DNA from: Flavobacteriaceae bacterium
GTDB taxonomy: Bacteria > Bacteroidota > Bacteroidia > Flavobacteriales > Flavobacteriaceae
Assembly (NCBI GenBank): GCA_027068695.1
Contig: JAMOMG010000332.1
Coordinates: forward strand, 1 to 22,936
Direction of reading: 5' to 3'
Length of the DNA: 22,936 nt
The position numbers and the translations under genes were made by a program. Of the stretch, positions 8,676-15,765 are shown one piece after another (position 1 is the first letter of the stretch; every line of letters starts with the position of its first letter). The notes under the pieces are model-generated. The model saw only the letters and a list, made by a program, of their open reading frames with translations. It made no database searches and was not told where the DNA came from.

Positions 8676-9164
8676 ATGAAAACACTCTATATAGTTAGAC
8701 ACGCAAAATCTTCTTGGAAATATGAAGGTATTAAAGATATTGACAGACCTTTAAAAAAAAGAGGTATTAAAGATGCCTATTTAATTTCAGGAGTTTTACA
8801 AAAAAAAATTGCTTGCCCCGATGTTTTTATTGCCAGCTGTGCTAACAGGGCTTTACATACTGCTATGATTTTTAGTTATACTTTTAATTATCCACTTGCA
8901 AACATTAAAATAAGTAAATCACTGTATAATTTTAGCGATGGTTATTTAATTAAAACAGTAAAAGCCTTAGATGATGGATTTGATTCTGCTATAATTTTTA
9001 GTCATGACCACGGCATAAGTGATTTTGTTAATAAATTTGGAGATAAATTGTTAAATCATGTTTCAACCTGTGGTGTAATAGGAATTAAATTTGAAACAAA
9101 CCATTGGAAAAATATTAAATCTGGAAAAACATTTTTAACTGAATTTCCTAAAAATTATAAATAG
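8676..9164 (+). CDS. sixA: SixA-type histidine phosphatase
   Basis: This is a small member of the histidine phosphatase superfamily. The catalytic RHA triad sits at the very N-terminus (LYIVRHAKSSW, phospho-accepting His about residue 8), as in SixA. The second histidine is in IIFSHDHGISDFVNKFGD. The length of 162 residues is typical. In E. coli SixA removes phosphate from histidine-containing phosphocarriers; the substrate here is unknown. An in-frame ATG at 8547 would extend the protein by 43 residues, but those lie inside pdxH and have no resemblance to the family. The start at 8676 also puts the TATATTTG box correctly upstream. The next gene begins 7 bp after its stop, so the two phosphatases form an operon. 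Confidence 0.88.
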   Translation: MKTLYIVRHAKSSWKYEGIKDIDRPLKKRGIKDAYLISGVLQKKIACPDVFIASCANRALHTAMIFSYTFNYPLANIKISKSLYNFSDGYLIKTVKALDDGFDSAIIFSHDHGISDFVNKFGDKLLNHVSTCGVIGIKFETNHWKNIKSGKTFLTEFPKNYK

Positions 9165-9171
9165 CCCAATT

Positions 9172-10068
9172 TTGAAAATTGAAAAACTTGCTGGAATTGA
9201 TATTGGCTCTAATGCTGTTAGACTACTAATTACAAATGTAATTACTGAGGAAGATAGCGACAAACCCAGCTTTAGAAAATCGGCTTTAGTTCGTGTACCA
9301 ATTCGTTTAGGTACTGATTCTTTTATTAAAGGTGAAATTTCTGAAGAAAATAAAAATAGAATGCTAAAAGCAATGAATGCCTTTAAGTTGCTAATGGATG
9401 TTCACGGAGTTAAAAAATATTACGCCTGTGCAACTTCAGCAATGCGAGAAGCAGATAATGGTATTAATGTTGCCAATGAAATTTTTGAAAAAACTTCTGT
9501 AAAAATTAATATTATTGATGGTAAAAAAGAAGCTGCAATCATCTTTTCAACTGATATCTCAAACTTTATTGAAAAAAATAAACCTTATTTATACGTAGAT
9601 GTTGGAGGAGGCAGTACAGAATTTACCGTATTTTCAAATGGACAAATTACCAACTCAAGATCTTTTAAAATTGGTACTGTACGAATATTAAATTACAGTA
9701 AAAGTGAAGCCAAACAAATTTGGAATGAAATTGAAATTTGGATAAAAGAAAATACTAAAGACCTAAAAAACCTTTCACTCATTGGTTCTGGAGGCAATAT
9801 TAATAAAATATTTAAACTTTCAGGAAAACCAATGGGCAAACCACTTTCACTAATTTATATAAAAGCTCATTATCATTTTTTAAAACAAATGACTTATGAA
9901 CAACGTATTTCAGAATTAGGATTAAACCCTGATAGAGCTGATGTAATTTTACCTGCTACAAAAATATACTTATCAGCTATGAAATGGAGTGGTGCAACTA
10001 AAATATTTGTTCCTAAAATTGGACTTGCAGATGGAATAATAAAAAGTTTATACTATAATAAATTATAA
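9172..10068 (+). CDS. Ppx/GppA family phosphatase (exopolyphosphatase-like), single domain
   Basis: This is an ASKHA-fold phosphatase acting on polyphosphate or pppGpp. The phosphate-1 loop is GIDIGSNAVRLLI at residues 8-20, and the phosphate-2 loop DVGGGSTEFTVF near 143-154. The conserved acidic turn that carries the catalytic glutamate reads GKKEA. At 298 residues it has only the two-lobed phosphatase domain; the C-terminal HD-like domains of E. coli Ppx/GppA are missing, as in many bacterial short forms. The start codon is TTG at 9172: the next in-frame Met is past the first nucleotide-binding loop, so no ATG can serve. A polyphosphate kinase gene, often nearby in relatives, is not in this window. 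Polyphosphate versus pppGpp as substrate cannot be decided. Confidence 0.85.
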   Translation: MKIEKLAGIDIGSNAVRLLITNVITEEDSDKPSFRKSALVRVPIRLGTDSFIKGEISEENKNRMLKAMNAFKLLMDVHGVKKYYACATSAMREADNGINVANEIFEKTSVKINIIDGKKEAAIIFSTDISNFIEKNKPYLYVDVGGGSTEFTVFSNGQITNSRSFKIGTVRILNYSKSEAKQIWNEIEIWIKENTKDLKNLSLIGSGGNINKIFKLSGKPMGKPLSLIYIKAHYHFLKQMTYEQRISELGLNPDRADVILPATKIYLSAMKWSGATKIFVPKIGLADGIIKSLYYNKL

Positions 10069-10084
10069 ATGTTTCCATAAAAAA

Positions 10085-10107
10085 AAAGTCCGCTAAAAGC
10101 GGACTTT
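10085..10107 (-). terminator. Rho-independent terminator of the lpxK-pnp operon
   Basis: A perfect 10-bp stem (AAAGTCCGCT / AGCGGACTTT) with an AAA loop lies between the convergent ppx and pnp genes. The A-run on the left (from 10078) becomes a T-run on the minus strand, so it serves the minus-strand operon. Plus-strand transcripts would meet only a short T tract (TTTAATAATG), so termination there is weaker. Confidence 0.85.
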
Positions 10108-10128
10108 AATAATGTTATTTATTTGTTT

Positions 10129-10938
10129 TTAAGACTTTACAAATTCAGCTACCAATCTACCAATGGCATCCTCAGAAAGTTTAGCAGCCTTTTGAACTTC
10201 TTCATGCGATACTGCTTCTACTTTCCCCTCTACACCTAAGTCTGTAATTACTGATATCCCAAAGCAAGTCATCCCTAAATGCTTCGCAGCAATTACTTCA
10301 GGCACTGTAGACATTCCCACTGCATCTGCTCCTAATATTTTAACCATTTTATACTCAGCAGGAGTTTCAAAAGTAGGCCCTTGCAATGCTAAATAAACTC
10401 CTTTTTGAATAGGTATATTTAATTTAACGGCTATTTTTTCCATTTTAGCAATCATTTTTTTACTATACGGCTCATGCATATCAACAAATCTTGGCCCAAA
10501 ACGGTCATCATTTTCACCATGTAATGGATGTGCAGGCATAAAATTTATATGATCTGTAATCAACATAATATCTCCAACCTTAAAATTTGAGTTTACACCA
10601 CCTGAAGCATTAGAAACAATTAAATTTTCAACACCTAAAAACTTCATAACACGTACAGGAAAAATTGTTTGCTCAATACTCCAGCCTTCATAAAAATGAA
10701 ATCTCCCTCGCATAGCAACAACTTTTTTATTTCCTATACTTCCAAAAATTAATTCTCCCGAATGACCAGCTACTGTTGATACCGGGAAATTTGGTATTTC
10801 ACTATAGGGTATACTAATCTCAATATTAATTTTTTCTACTAAATTCCCTAATCCTGTACCTAATATAATACCATAATCTGGCATTATAATTCCTTTCTCT
10901 TGAAGAAATTTAACGGTCTCCTGAACTTTGTTCCACAT
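10129..10938 (-). CDS. punA: Purine nucleoside phosphorylase, trimeric (PNP-I) type
   Basis: It splits purine nucleosides with phosphate into free base and ribose-1-phosphate in purine salvage. Family motifs: GTGLG (27-31), phosphate-binding GHSGE (58-62) and RGRFHFYEGW (77-86), SNASGGVN (109-116), GPTFETPAEY with the base-binding Glu191, and GMSTVPEV. The length of 269 residues is normal for a trimeric enzyme. The base-specificity segment reads SVITD, with Asp233 where human PNP and most trimeric enzymes have Asn (SLITN). This may widen use toward 6-aminopurines (adenosine); that is inference. The ATG lies within the 3' end of lpxK, a 29-bp overlap, so translation is probably coupled. A strong terminator follows. 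Confidence 0.93.
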   Translation of the reverse strand: MWNKVQETVKFLQEKGIIMPDYGIILGTGLGNLVEKINIEISIPYSEIPNFPVSTVAGHSGELIFGSIGNKKVVAMRGRFHFYEGWSIEQTIFPVRVMKFLGVENLIVSNASGGVNSNFKVGDIMLITDHINFMPAHPLHGENDDRFGPRFVDMHEPYSKKMIAKMEKIAVKLNIPIQKGVYLALQGPTFETPAEYKMVKILGADAVGMSTVPEVIAAKHLGMTCFGISVITDLGVEGKVEAVSHEEVQKAAKLSEDAIGRLVAEFVKS

Positions 10939-11947
10939 ATTTCTTTATTATTTTATCAAAATCTATACTTCTATTCACAAATTTTGTTTTTATTTCTATA
11001 AAAACCAAATTTTGCAATTCGACAAAGATACGAACATAATCTTTCTCTGTTGTTAAAATTATTTTTTTATTTGACGGAATTGTATCAAATGCATCATTTA
11101 TAACTTCAATATCTTTATTTCTAAAATGATAATGGTCAGGGTATTTCAAGTGCTTAAATTTAATTTTCTCACTATTCAAATAATTTATTAAAGGCGTTGG
11201 ATTTGCAATTCCTGTTATTAATAGAATTTCCATATTTTTAGCCTCTTCAAAATTTATATTTGAAAAACCTTTTAACTCATTATCATATTCAATAGTTGTA
11301 AAAAATACTGTTTGTTTGTTTGTTGGGTTTAATCTTTTAACAATTTTAGACTGTTCTTTTTTAGAAATATTACTTGGACATTTTGTTACAATAATAATTT
11401 GAGCTCTTTTTGCTCCTGAAATTTTTTCTCTTAAATTTCCTGTTGGCAACAACATATCATCTACATACAAATTATTATACGAAGTCAATAAAATATTAAA
11501 ACCTGCTCTTACTTTTCTATGCTGAAATGCATCATCTAATAAAATAACATCTGGCGGGTTTTTTAATTTCTCTAAAAGATGTATTCCATTTGTTCTATTT
11601 GTATCAACAGCAACAATTATATCTTGAAATTTCTTGTAATATTGAAAAGGCTCATCGCCAATTATATCAGCTGTAATATTTTCATCTGCAATTATAAACC
11701 CTTTGCTTTTTCTTTTATAACCTCTACTTAAAACTGCTATTTTATAATCATTTTGCAATAACCTAATTAAATATTCTATTTGAGGTGTTTTACCAGTTCC
11801 TCCAACACTCAAATTTCCAACTACAATTACTGGTGTTTTAAATGCTGTAGACTTAATTATATTTTTATTGTATAAAAAATTACGAAAACTTGTAATTAGG
11901 CCATACAATAAAGAAAGTGGGTATGCTATTTGTCGTAAAAAATTCAC
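10910..11947 (-). CDS. lpxK: Tetraacyldisaccharide 4'-kinase
   Basis: LpxK phosphorylates the 4'-position of the tetraacyl-disaccharide 1-phosphate to make lipid IVA, the sixth step of lipid A synthesis, at the inner membrane. The P-loop is GNLSVGGTGKTP (44-55). SRGYKRK (74-80), GDEPFQ and LLDDAFQHRKV (137-146, with the catalytic Asp-Asp and His region) follow in the expected order. The N-terminal hydrophobic helix (residues about 6-22) is the usual membrane anchor. Its length of 345 residues is typical. The start codon is GTG at 11947; no upstream ATG is in frame. A weak -7-like box, TATTTTCG (plus 11954-11961), lies 6 nt before it. The gene overlaps pnp by 29 bp, and the two share a terminator. 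Confidence 0.95.
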   Translation of the reverse strand: MNFLRQIAYPLSLLYGLITSFRNFLYNKNIIKSTAFKTPVIVVGNLSVGGTGKTPQIEYLIRLLQNDYKIAVLSRGYKRKSKGFIIADENITADIIGDEPFQYYKKFQDIIVAVDTNRTNGIHLLEKLKNPPDVILLDDAFQHRKVRAGFNILLTSYNNLYVDDMLLPTGNLREKISGAKRAQIIIVTKCPSNISKKEQSKIVKRLNPTNKQTVFFTTIEYDNELKGFSNINFEEAKNMEILLITGIANPTPLINYLNSEKIKFKHLKYPDHYHFRNKDIEVINDAFDTIPSNKKIILTTEKDYVRIFVELQNLVFIEIKTKFVNRSIDFDKIIKKYVEQSSGDR

Positions 11948-12015
11948 TGAAAGCGAAAATACAAAACAAATTATTAAATTTCTATTTAAATACTTTAACT
12001 TTACTCTGTTAAATT

Positions 12016-12023
12016 TACCTTTG
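12016..12023 (+). promoter_or_regulatory. -7 promoter box TACCTTTG for the Nif3-like gene
   Basis: A full TAnnTTTG match, 19 bp before the ATG at 12043, in the 95-bp divergent gap with lpxK. No clear -33 TTG is seen. Confidence 0.5.
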
Positions 12024-12042
12024 CTTTAATAATAACTTTTTT

Positions 12043-13140
12043 ATGATACAAATTAAAGACATTACAACTTCTATTGAAGAAATTGCACCGCTAAATTATG
12101 CTGAGAGTTTTGATAATGTGGGCCTGTTAGTTGGTAATTATAACACCAAAGTAACAGGAGTAATAGTTACACTAGATACACTAGAGAATGTAGTTGACGA
12201 AGCTATTGAAAACAATTGTAATTTAATTGTAAGTTTTCATCCCATTATTTTTTCAGGATTAAAAAAATTAACTGGCTCAAATTATGTAGAAAGAGTTGTA
12301 TTAAAAGCAATTAAAAATGAGATTGCAATTTATTCAATGCATACGGCCTTAGATAATTCATTTCAAGGTGTAAATGCTAAAATTTGTGAAGTTTTAGGCT
12401 TGCAAAATAAAGAAATACTAATTCCACAAAAACATACCATAAAAAAATTAACTACATACGTTCCTATCAAAAATGCTAAAGAAGTAAGGTTGGCTCTTTT
12501 TAAAGAAGGAGCTGGTAGCATTGGAAATTATGATAATTGTAGTTTTAATACTGATGGTTATGGAACTTACAGAGGAAATAAAAATTCCAACCCTACAATT
12601 GGTAAAAAAGAAGAAACTCATACAGAAAACGAAACATTTATAAGTGTTATTTTTGAAAAACATAAAGAACAACATATTTTAAACACCCTTTTTAAAGTAC
12701 ACCCTTATGAAGAAGTTGCCTATGATATTGTTTCTTTAGATAATTTACATCAAGAAATAGGTATTGGAATGATTGGTGAATTACCCGAAGAAAAAAGTGA
12801 GACCGAATTTTTAAATTTCCTTAAAAAAACAATGAATGCAAAAGGTATTAGACACTCTAAATTAATTGGTAAACCCATTAAGAAGGTTGCTGTTTTAGGA
12901 GGGTCAGGTAGTTTTGCTATTAAAAATGCAATTCATAAAAAAGCTGATATATATATTACTGCAGATATTAAATATCATGAATTTTACAAAGCAGAAAACA
13001 AACTTGTTATTGCAGATATAGGGCATTATGAAAGTGAACAGTTCACAAAAAATCTTTTAGTTGAGATACTTACAAAAAAATTTCCTAATTTTGCAATCAT
13101 TTTATCACAAAAAAACACAAATCCAATTTATTACTTATAA
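12043..13140 (+). CDS. Nif3-like dinuclear metal protein (YbgI/YqfO family) with inserted PII-like domain
   Basis: This is a member of the Nif3/DUF34 family, sometimes labelled GTP cyclohydrolase 1 type 2; the true reaction is not settled. Metal-site motifs: SFHPIIFSGLKKL (His66), SMHTALDN (His100, Asp104) and the C-terminal IGHYESE. Between them, about residues 125-240, lies the CutA/PII-like insert that makes the 365-residue long form, ending in VHPYEEVAYDIV. The usual His-His pair before Pro reads Phe65-His66 here, so one expected ligand is absent. The stop is one base before the ATG of the next gene, and this pairing with the coiled-coil zinc-ribbon gene is common across bacteria. Family assignment is firm, biochemical role open. 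Confidence 0.9.
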   Translation: MIQIKDITTSIEEIAPLNYAESFDNVGLLVGNYNTKVTGVIVTLDTLENVVDEAIENNCNLIVSFHPIIFSGLKKLTGSNYVERVVLKAIKNEIAIYSMHTALDNSFQGVNAKICEVLGLQNKEILIPQKHTIKKLTTYVPIKNAKEVRLALFKEGAGSIGNYDNCSFNTDGYGTYRGNKNSNPTIGKKEETHTENETFISVIFEKHKEQHILNTLFKVHPYEEVAYDIVSLDNLHQEIGIGMIGELPEEKSETEFLNFLKKTMNAKGIRHSKLIGKPIKKVAVLGGSGSFAIKNAIHKKADIYITADIKYHEFYKAENKLVIADIGHYESEQFTKNLLVEILTKKFPNFAIILSQKNTNPIYYL

Positions 13141-13141
13141 T

Positions 13142-13915
13142 ATGGCCAAAAAGAAAGAAGTTACTGTTGAAGAAAAATTAAGAGCTCTTTACGACTTACA
13201 ATTAATTGATTCAAGAGTTGATGAAATTAAAAATGTAAGAGGTGAACTCCCTTTAGAAATTGAAGATTTAGAAGATGCAATTGTGGGTTTAAACAAAAGA
13301 CTTACAAATTTAAATGACGATGTAACAAACTTAAAAGGTGAAATTTCTAATAAAAAATCTGTAATTGAAGAGGCAAAAACTTTACTTAAAAAATACGCTG
13401 AACAACAAAAAAATGTGCGTAATAACAGAGAGTTTAATTCAATTAGTAAAGAAACAGAGTATCAAGAACTTGAAATTGAGTTAGCTGAAAAACGAATTAA
13501 AGAATTCAAGGCTAAGGTTGAACAAAAAAAAGAAGTGATTGCAACTACAAAAGAAAATATTGCAAAGCAAGAAGAATTGTTGAAACATAAGTCGGATGAA
13601 TTAAACGACATTATGGGAGATACCATTAAAGAAGAAGAGTTGCTTCTTAAAAAATCTAAAGAATATTCTAAACTAATTGATGATCACTTATTAAAAGCCT
13701 ACAATAGAATTAGATCAAGTGTAAAAAATGGTTTAGCTGTAGTATCTATTGAAAGGGGTGCTTCTGGAGGTTCTTTTTTTACAATTCCTCCTCAAAGACA
13801 GGTTGAAATTGCCAGTCGTAAAAAAATTATTACTGATGAGCATAGTGGTAGAATTTTAGTTGATGGAGCTTTAGCTGAAGAAGAAAAAGAAAAAATTAAT
13901 AAATTATTGAAATAA
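13142..13915 (+). CDS. Coiled-coil protein of the CT398/CdsZ 'zinc ribbon' family, cysteines lost
   Basis: Residues about 10-185 are rich in Glu, Lys and Leu in heptad-like spacing, predicting a long antiparallel coiled coil. The C-terminal 60 residues align by eye with the zinc-ribbon end of the family, including IPPQRQVEI and HSGRILVDG. In typical members two CxxC pairs hold zinc (RGACGGC and CEHC). Here they read RGASGGS and DEHS, so all four positions (208, 211, 232, 235) are Ser or Asp and zinc cannot be bound in that way. I start the protein at the ATG at 13142 (MAKKKEVTVEEKL), 1 bp after the upstream stop; an in-frame ATG at 13061 would add 27 residues encoded inside the Nif3-like gene. 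Chlamydia and Helicobacter relatives are linked to secretion or flagella; the role in flavobacteria is unknown. Confidence 0.85.
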   Translation: MAKKKEVTVEEKLRALYDLQLIDSRVDEIKNVRGELPLEIEDLEDAIVGLNKRLTNLNDDVTNLKGEISNKKSVIEEAKTLLKKYAEQQKNVRNNREFNSISKETEYQELEIELAEKRIKEFKAKVEQKKEVIATTKENIAKQEELLKHKSDELNDIMGDTIKEEELLLKKSKEYSKLIDDHLLKAYNRIRSSVKNGLAVVSIERGASGGSFFTIPPQRQVEIASRKKIITDEHSGRILVDGALAEEEKEKINKLLK

Positions 13916-13931
13916 TAATTTATCTCATTAT

Positions 13932-13961
13932 AAAAAAGGCTTCCAATTGGAAGCCTTTTTT
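13932..13961. terminator. Bidirectional terminator, 30-bp perfect palindrome
   Basis: A-run, GGCTTCC, central AATT, GGAAGCC and T-run form a perfect palindrome between convergent genes, with T-runs on both strands. It ends on the first base of the methyltransferase stop codon (13961-13963), so one element serves both genes. Confidence 0.9.
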
Positions 13962-14770
13962 TATTTTTTAGTTGCTTGTATAGAATATACTAAAGGAAAC
14001 AGTTGTTTATTCTCTTTTAAAACATACATCCCATCTTCTGTTTGCTCCATTCTAGGAAAACTATTATAGGGTGATTTCTCAAATTCATGTAAAAAATCAA
14101 TTTGTAACCCAGCAGTTGCTAATGCAGAAACTATTTCTCCTAAACCATGATTCCATCCATATTCTTTACTTATAATATTAGCATCCTTATTTGTATAAGT
14201 TCCTTTATACTCTTCATAAATCACTTCACTTTGTAAATATGGATACTTCAGCTTTGGAGGTGATTGTAAATAATCAAACATCCATACAATTGGATGAAAC
14301 TCAATCAAATAAAAAAACCCACCCTTTTTTAATTTACTTGTAATAATTTCTGCCCAAGTTTTCAAATCTGGCAACCAGCCAATTACTCCGTAAGAGGTAA
14401 AAACAATATCAAATTTTCCATCAACTTTTTTAGGAACATCATATAAATTACTTTCTATAAAAGAGGCATTCAAACCCAATTCATCATTCAATAATTTTGC
14501 TTTTTTAATTCCTTCACTCGAGATGTCAATCCCAGTACATCTTGCTCCCAATCTACTAAAACTCAAGGTATCTAAACCAAAATGACATTGGAGATGCAAT
14601 AAAGATTTACCTTTAACGTCACCTAATTCTTCTAATTCATACTTATTCAATGAAGTTTTTCCCTTTCTAAATCCAACAACATCATAAAATTCTGATTTCA
14701 TATGAACACTTACTTTTTTGTCCCAGGTTTCTTTATTTACTTTGAAATATCTATCGTATTTAGTACTCAT
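13961..14770 (-). CDS. Class I SAM-dependent methyltransferase
   Basis: The SAM-binding motif I reads LLHLQCHFGLDTLSFSRLGA (about 56-75), followed by GIDISSEGIKKAK, the acidic end of strand 2, and FDIVFTSYGVIGWLPDL as motif post-I/II. The full Rossmann-like domain is present in 269 residues. The target of methylation is not readable; the family includes small-molecule and quinone methyltransferases. It starts 10 bp after the stop of the UbiA-like membrane protein, so the two are co-transcribed. A prenyltransferase-like gene beside a methyltransferase suggests quinone or isoprenoid chemistry, but the UbiA-like partner lacks a key motif, so this stays weak inference. The terminator palindrome begins at its stop codon. 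Confidence 0.85.
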   Translation of the reverse strand: MSTKYDRYFKVNKETWDKKVSVHMKSEFYDVVGFRKGKTSLNKYELEELGDVKGKSLLHLQCHFGLDTLSFSRLGARCTGIDISSEGIKKAKLLNDELGLNASFIESNLYDVPKKVDGKFDIVFTSYGVIGWLPDLKTWAEIITSKLKKGGFFYLIEFHPIVWMFDYLQSPPKLKYPYLQSEVIYEEYKGTYTNKDANIISKEYGWNHGLGEIVSALATAGLQIDFLHEFEKSPYNSFPRMEQTEDGMYVLKENKQLFPLVYSIQATKK

Positions 14771-14780
14771 ATAAAACCTT

Positions 14781-15626
14781 TTAATTTTTTGAAAATAACA
14801 CCATTAATACAAGCCACACAACTGGTATTAACTCAACCCAAAAACTGGTGTAATATCGCGATTTTTTTGGAGATGAAAACCTTAAAAATAAAGCAGTAAT
14901 AATAGAAATCAGTATTATTATAAGAATATCTAAATATGAATCTTTATTCTTAAAAAATTCCAAACCAACAAAAATAATTAATAAAACATACCCTATAGCT
15001 TTTGAGGTTGGTATTCCAAAAGTTTGAGGTATTGTTTTCAGTATTGCTGAATCAATATTCACGTCTCTAATATCAAAAGGAAGTGCAATTGCTATTACAA
15101 ATAAAATACGTTGTATAAATTCTAAATAAACATTAGAATTAAAAGAATGTGTAGCTTCATACAATGGGAAAAGAACCATAATTCCTGCCCAGGCAATTGC
15201 AATACTAAATATCTTGATAAAAGGAAAATTTCTAAATGAAATTTCTAATTTTCCGATTTTAAATAAAGGTACTACATAAAAAAAAGTCATAAGTGCAAAT
15301 GGTGCAAGTACGATTAATGATTCTATTTTAAATTTACTAAATAAAATTATATAACCCAACGCTAAAACAGCCAAAATAGTTAATACTAACAATTCTTTTT
15401 TATAACTAAAAAACCAAGCTCTAAACCAATTTAATCGACTAGTTTTTATTTCATAAAAGCGAATAAAATTATAAGATATTATAATAGAGAGAGCAACAAA
15501 TACTGGCACTAAACTATCATTAATTCCAAATCTAATAAGGGTAATTTCAGTTAAGCAAAAACCAGCCAAAGCAACATGAATATTACTAAAAATATAAAAA
15601 TCTATTATTTTTTTTAACAAATTCAT
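14781..15626 (-). CDS. UbiA-like integral membrane protein, first Asp motif missing
   Basis: The 281-residue protein has about eight to nine hydrophobic helices, as in UbiA prenyltransferases. After helix 6 it has DIRDVNIDSAILKTIPQTFG (Asp185, Asp188, Asp192, Lys-Thr 197-198), resembling the second Asp-rich motif of the family. The first motif, normally NDxxDxxxD after helix 2, corresponds to SYNFIRFYEIK (51-61), where the aspartates are replaced by Phe and Lys. Without it magnesium-prenyl-diphosphate binding is doubtful, so this may be a descendant with another activity. Short UbiA-like proteins of this kind occur in flavobacteria, to my knowledge without a known role. The ATG at 15626 is 4 nt from a TACATTTG promoter box. 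The methyltransferase gene follows. Confidence 0.65.
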   Translation of the reverse strand: MNLLKKIIDFYIFSNIHVALAGFCLTEITLIRFGINDSLVPVFVALSIIISYNFIRFYEIKTSRLNWFRAWFFSYKKELLVLTILAVLALGYIILFSKFKIESLIVLAPFALMTFFYVVPLFKIGKLEISFRNFPFIKIFSIAIAWAGIMVLFPLYEATHSFNSNVYLEFIQRILFVIAIALPFDIRDVNIDSAILKTIPQTFGIPTSKAIGYVLLIIFVGLEFFKNKDSYLDILIIILISIITALFLRFSSPKKSRYYTSFWVELIPVVWLVLMVLFSKN

Positions 15627-15630
15627 TCTG

Positions 15631-15638
15631 CAAATGTA
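15631..15638 (-). promoter_or_regulatory. -7 promoter box TACATTTG, 4 nt before the UbiA-like start
   Basis: On the minus strand TACATTTG is followed by 4 nt and then the ATG at 15626. The sequence from box to start is the same as at recR except within the 4-nt gap (CAGA here, CGAA there). No TTG stands at 17-23 bp upstream. Confidence 0.5.
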
Positions 15639-15723
15639 GTTATTTGCATATATACCTATTTTATAGTTAACAAAATATTAGAATTCAATAATAAAAGTGG
15701 CAATTTAATTATGGAATTTTCAG

Positions 15724-15731
15724 TAATTTTG
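15724..15731 (+). promoter_or_regulatory. gcvP -7 promoter box TAATTTTG
   Basis: A full TAnnTTTG match, 34 bp before the gcvP ATG at 15766. The region 15640-15723 toward the divergent UbiA-like gene is AT-rich without further clear sites; no glycine-riboswitch-like structure was recognised. Confidence 0.45.
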
Positions 15732-15765
15732 AACTCACAAATATTATTTCACACAAATTACATAA

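Noticed and set aside
13061..13141. 27-residue N-terminal extension of the coiled-coil protein
   Set aside because: It is encoded within the Nif3-like gene, while an ATG immediately after that gene's stop gives the expected MAKKKEVTVEEKL start.
15640..15765. Glycine riboswitch upstream of gcvP
   Set aside because: The leader after the promoter box is only about 30 nt, too short for the aptamer, and no paired structure was seen.
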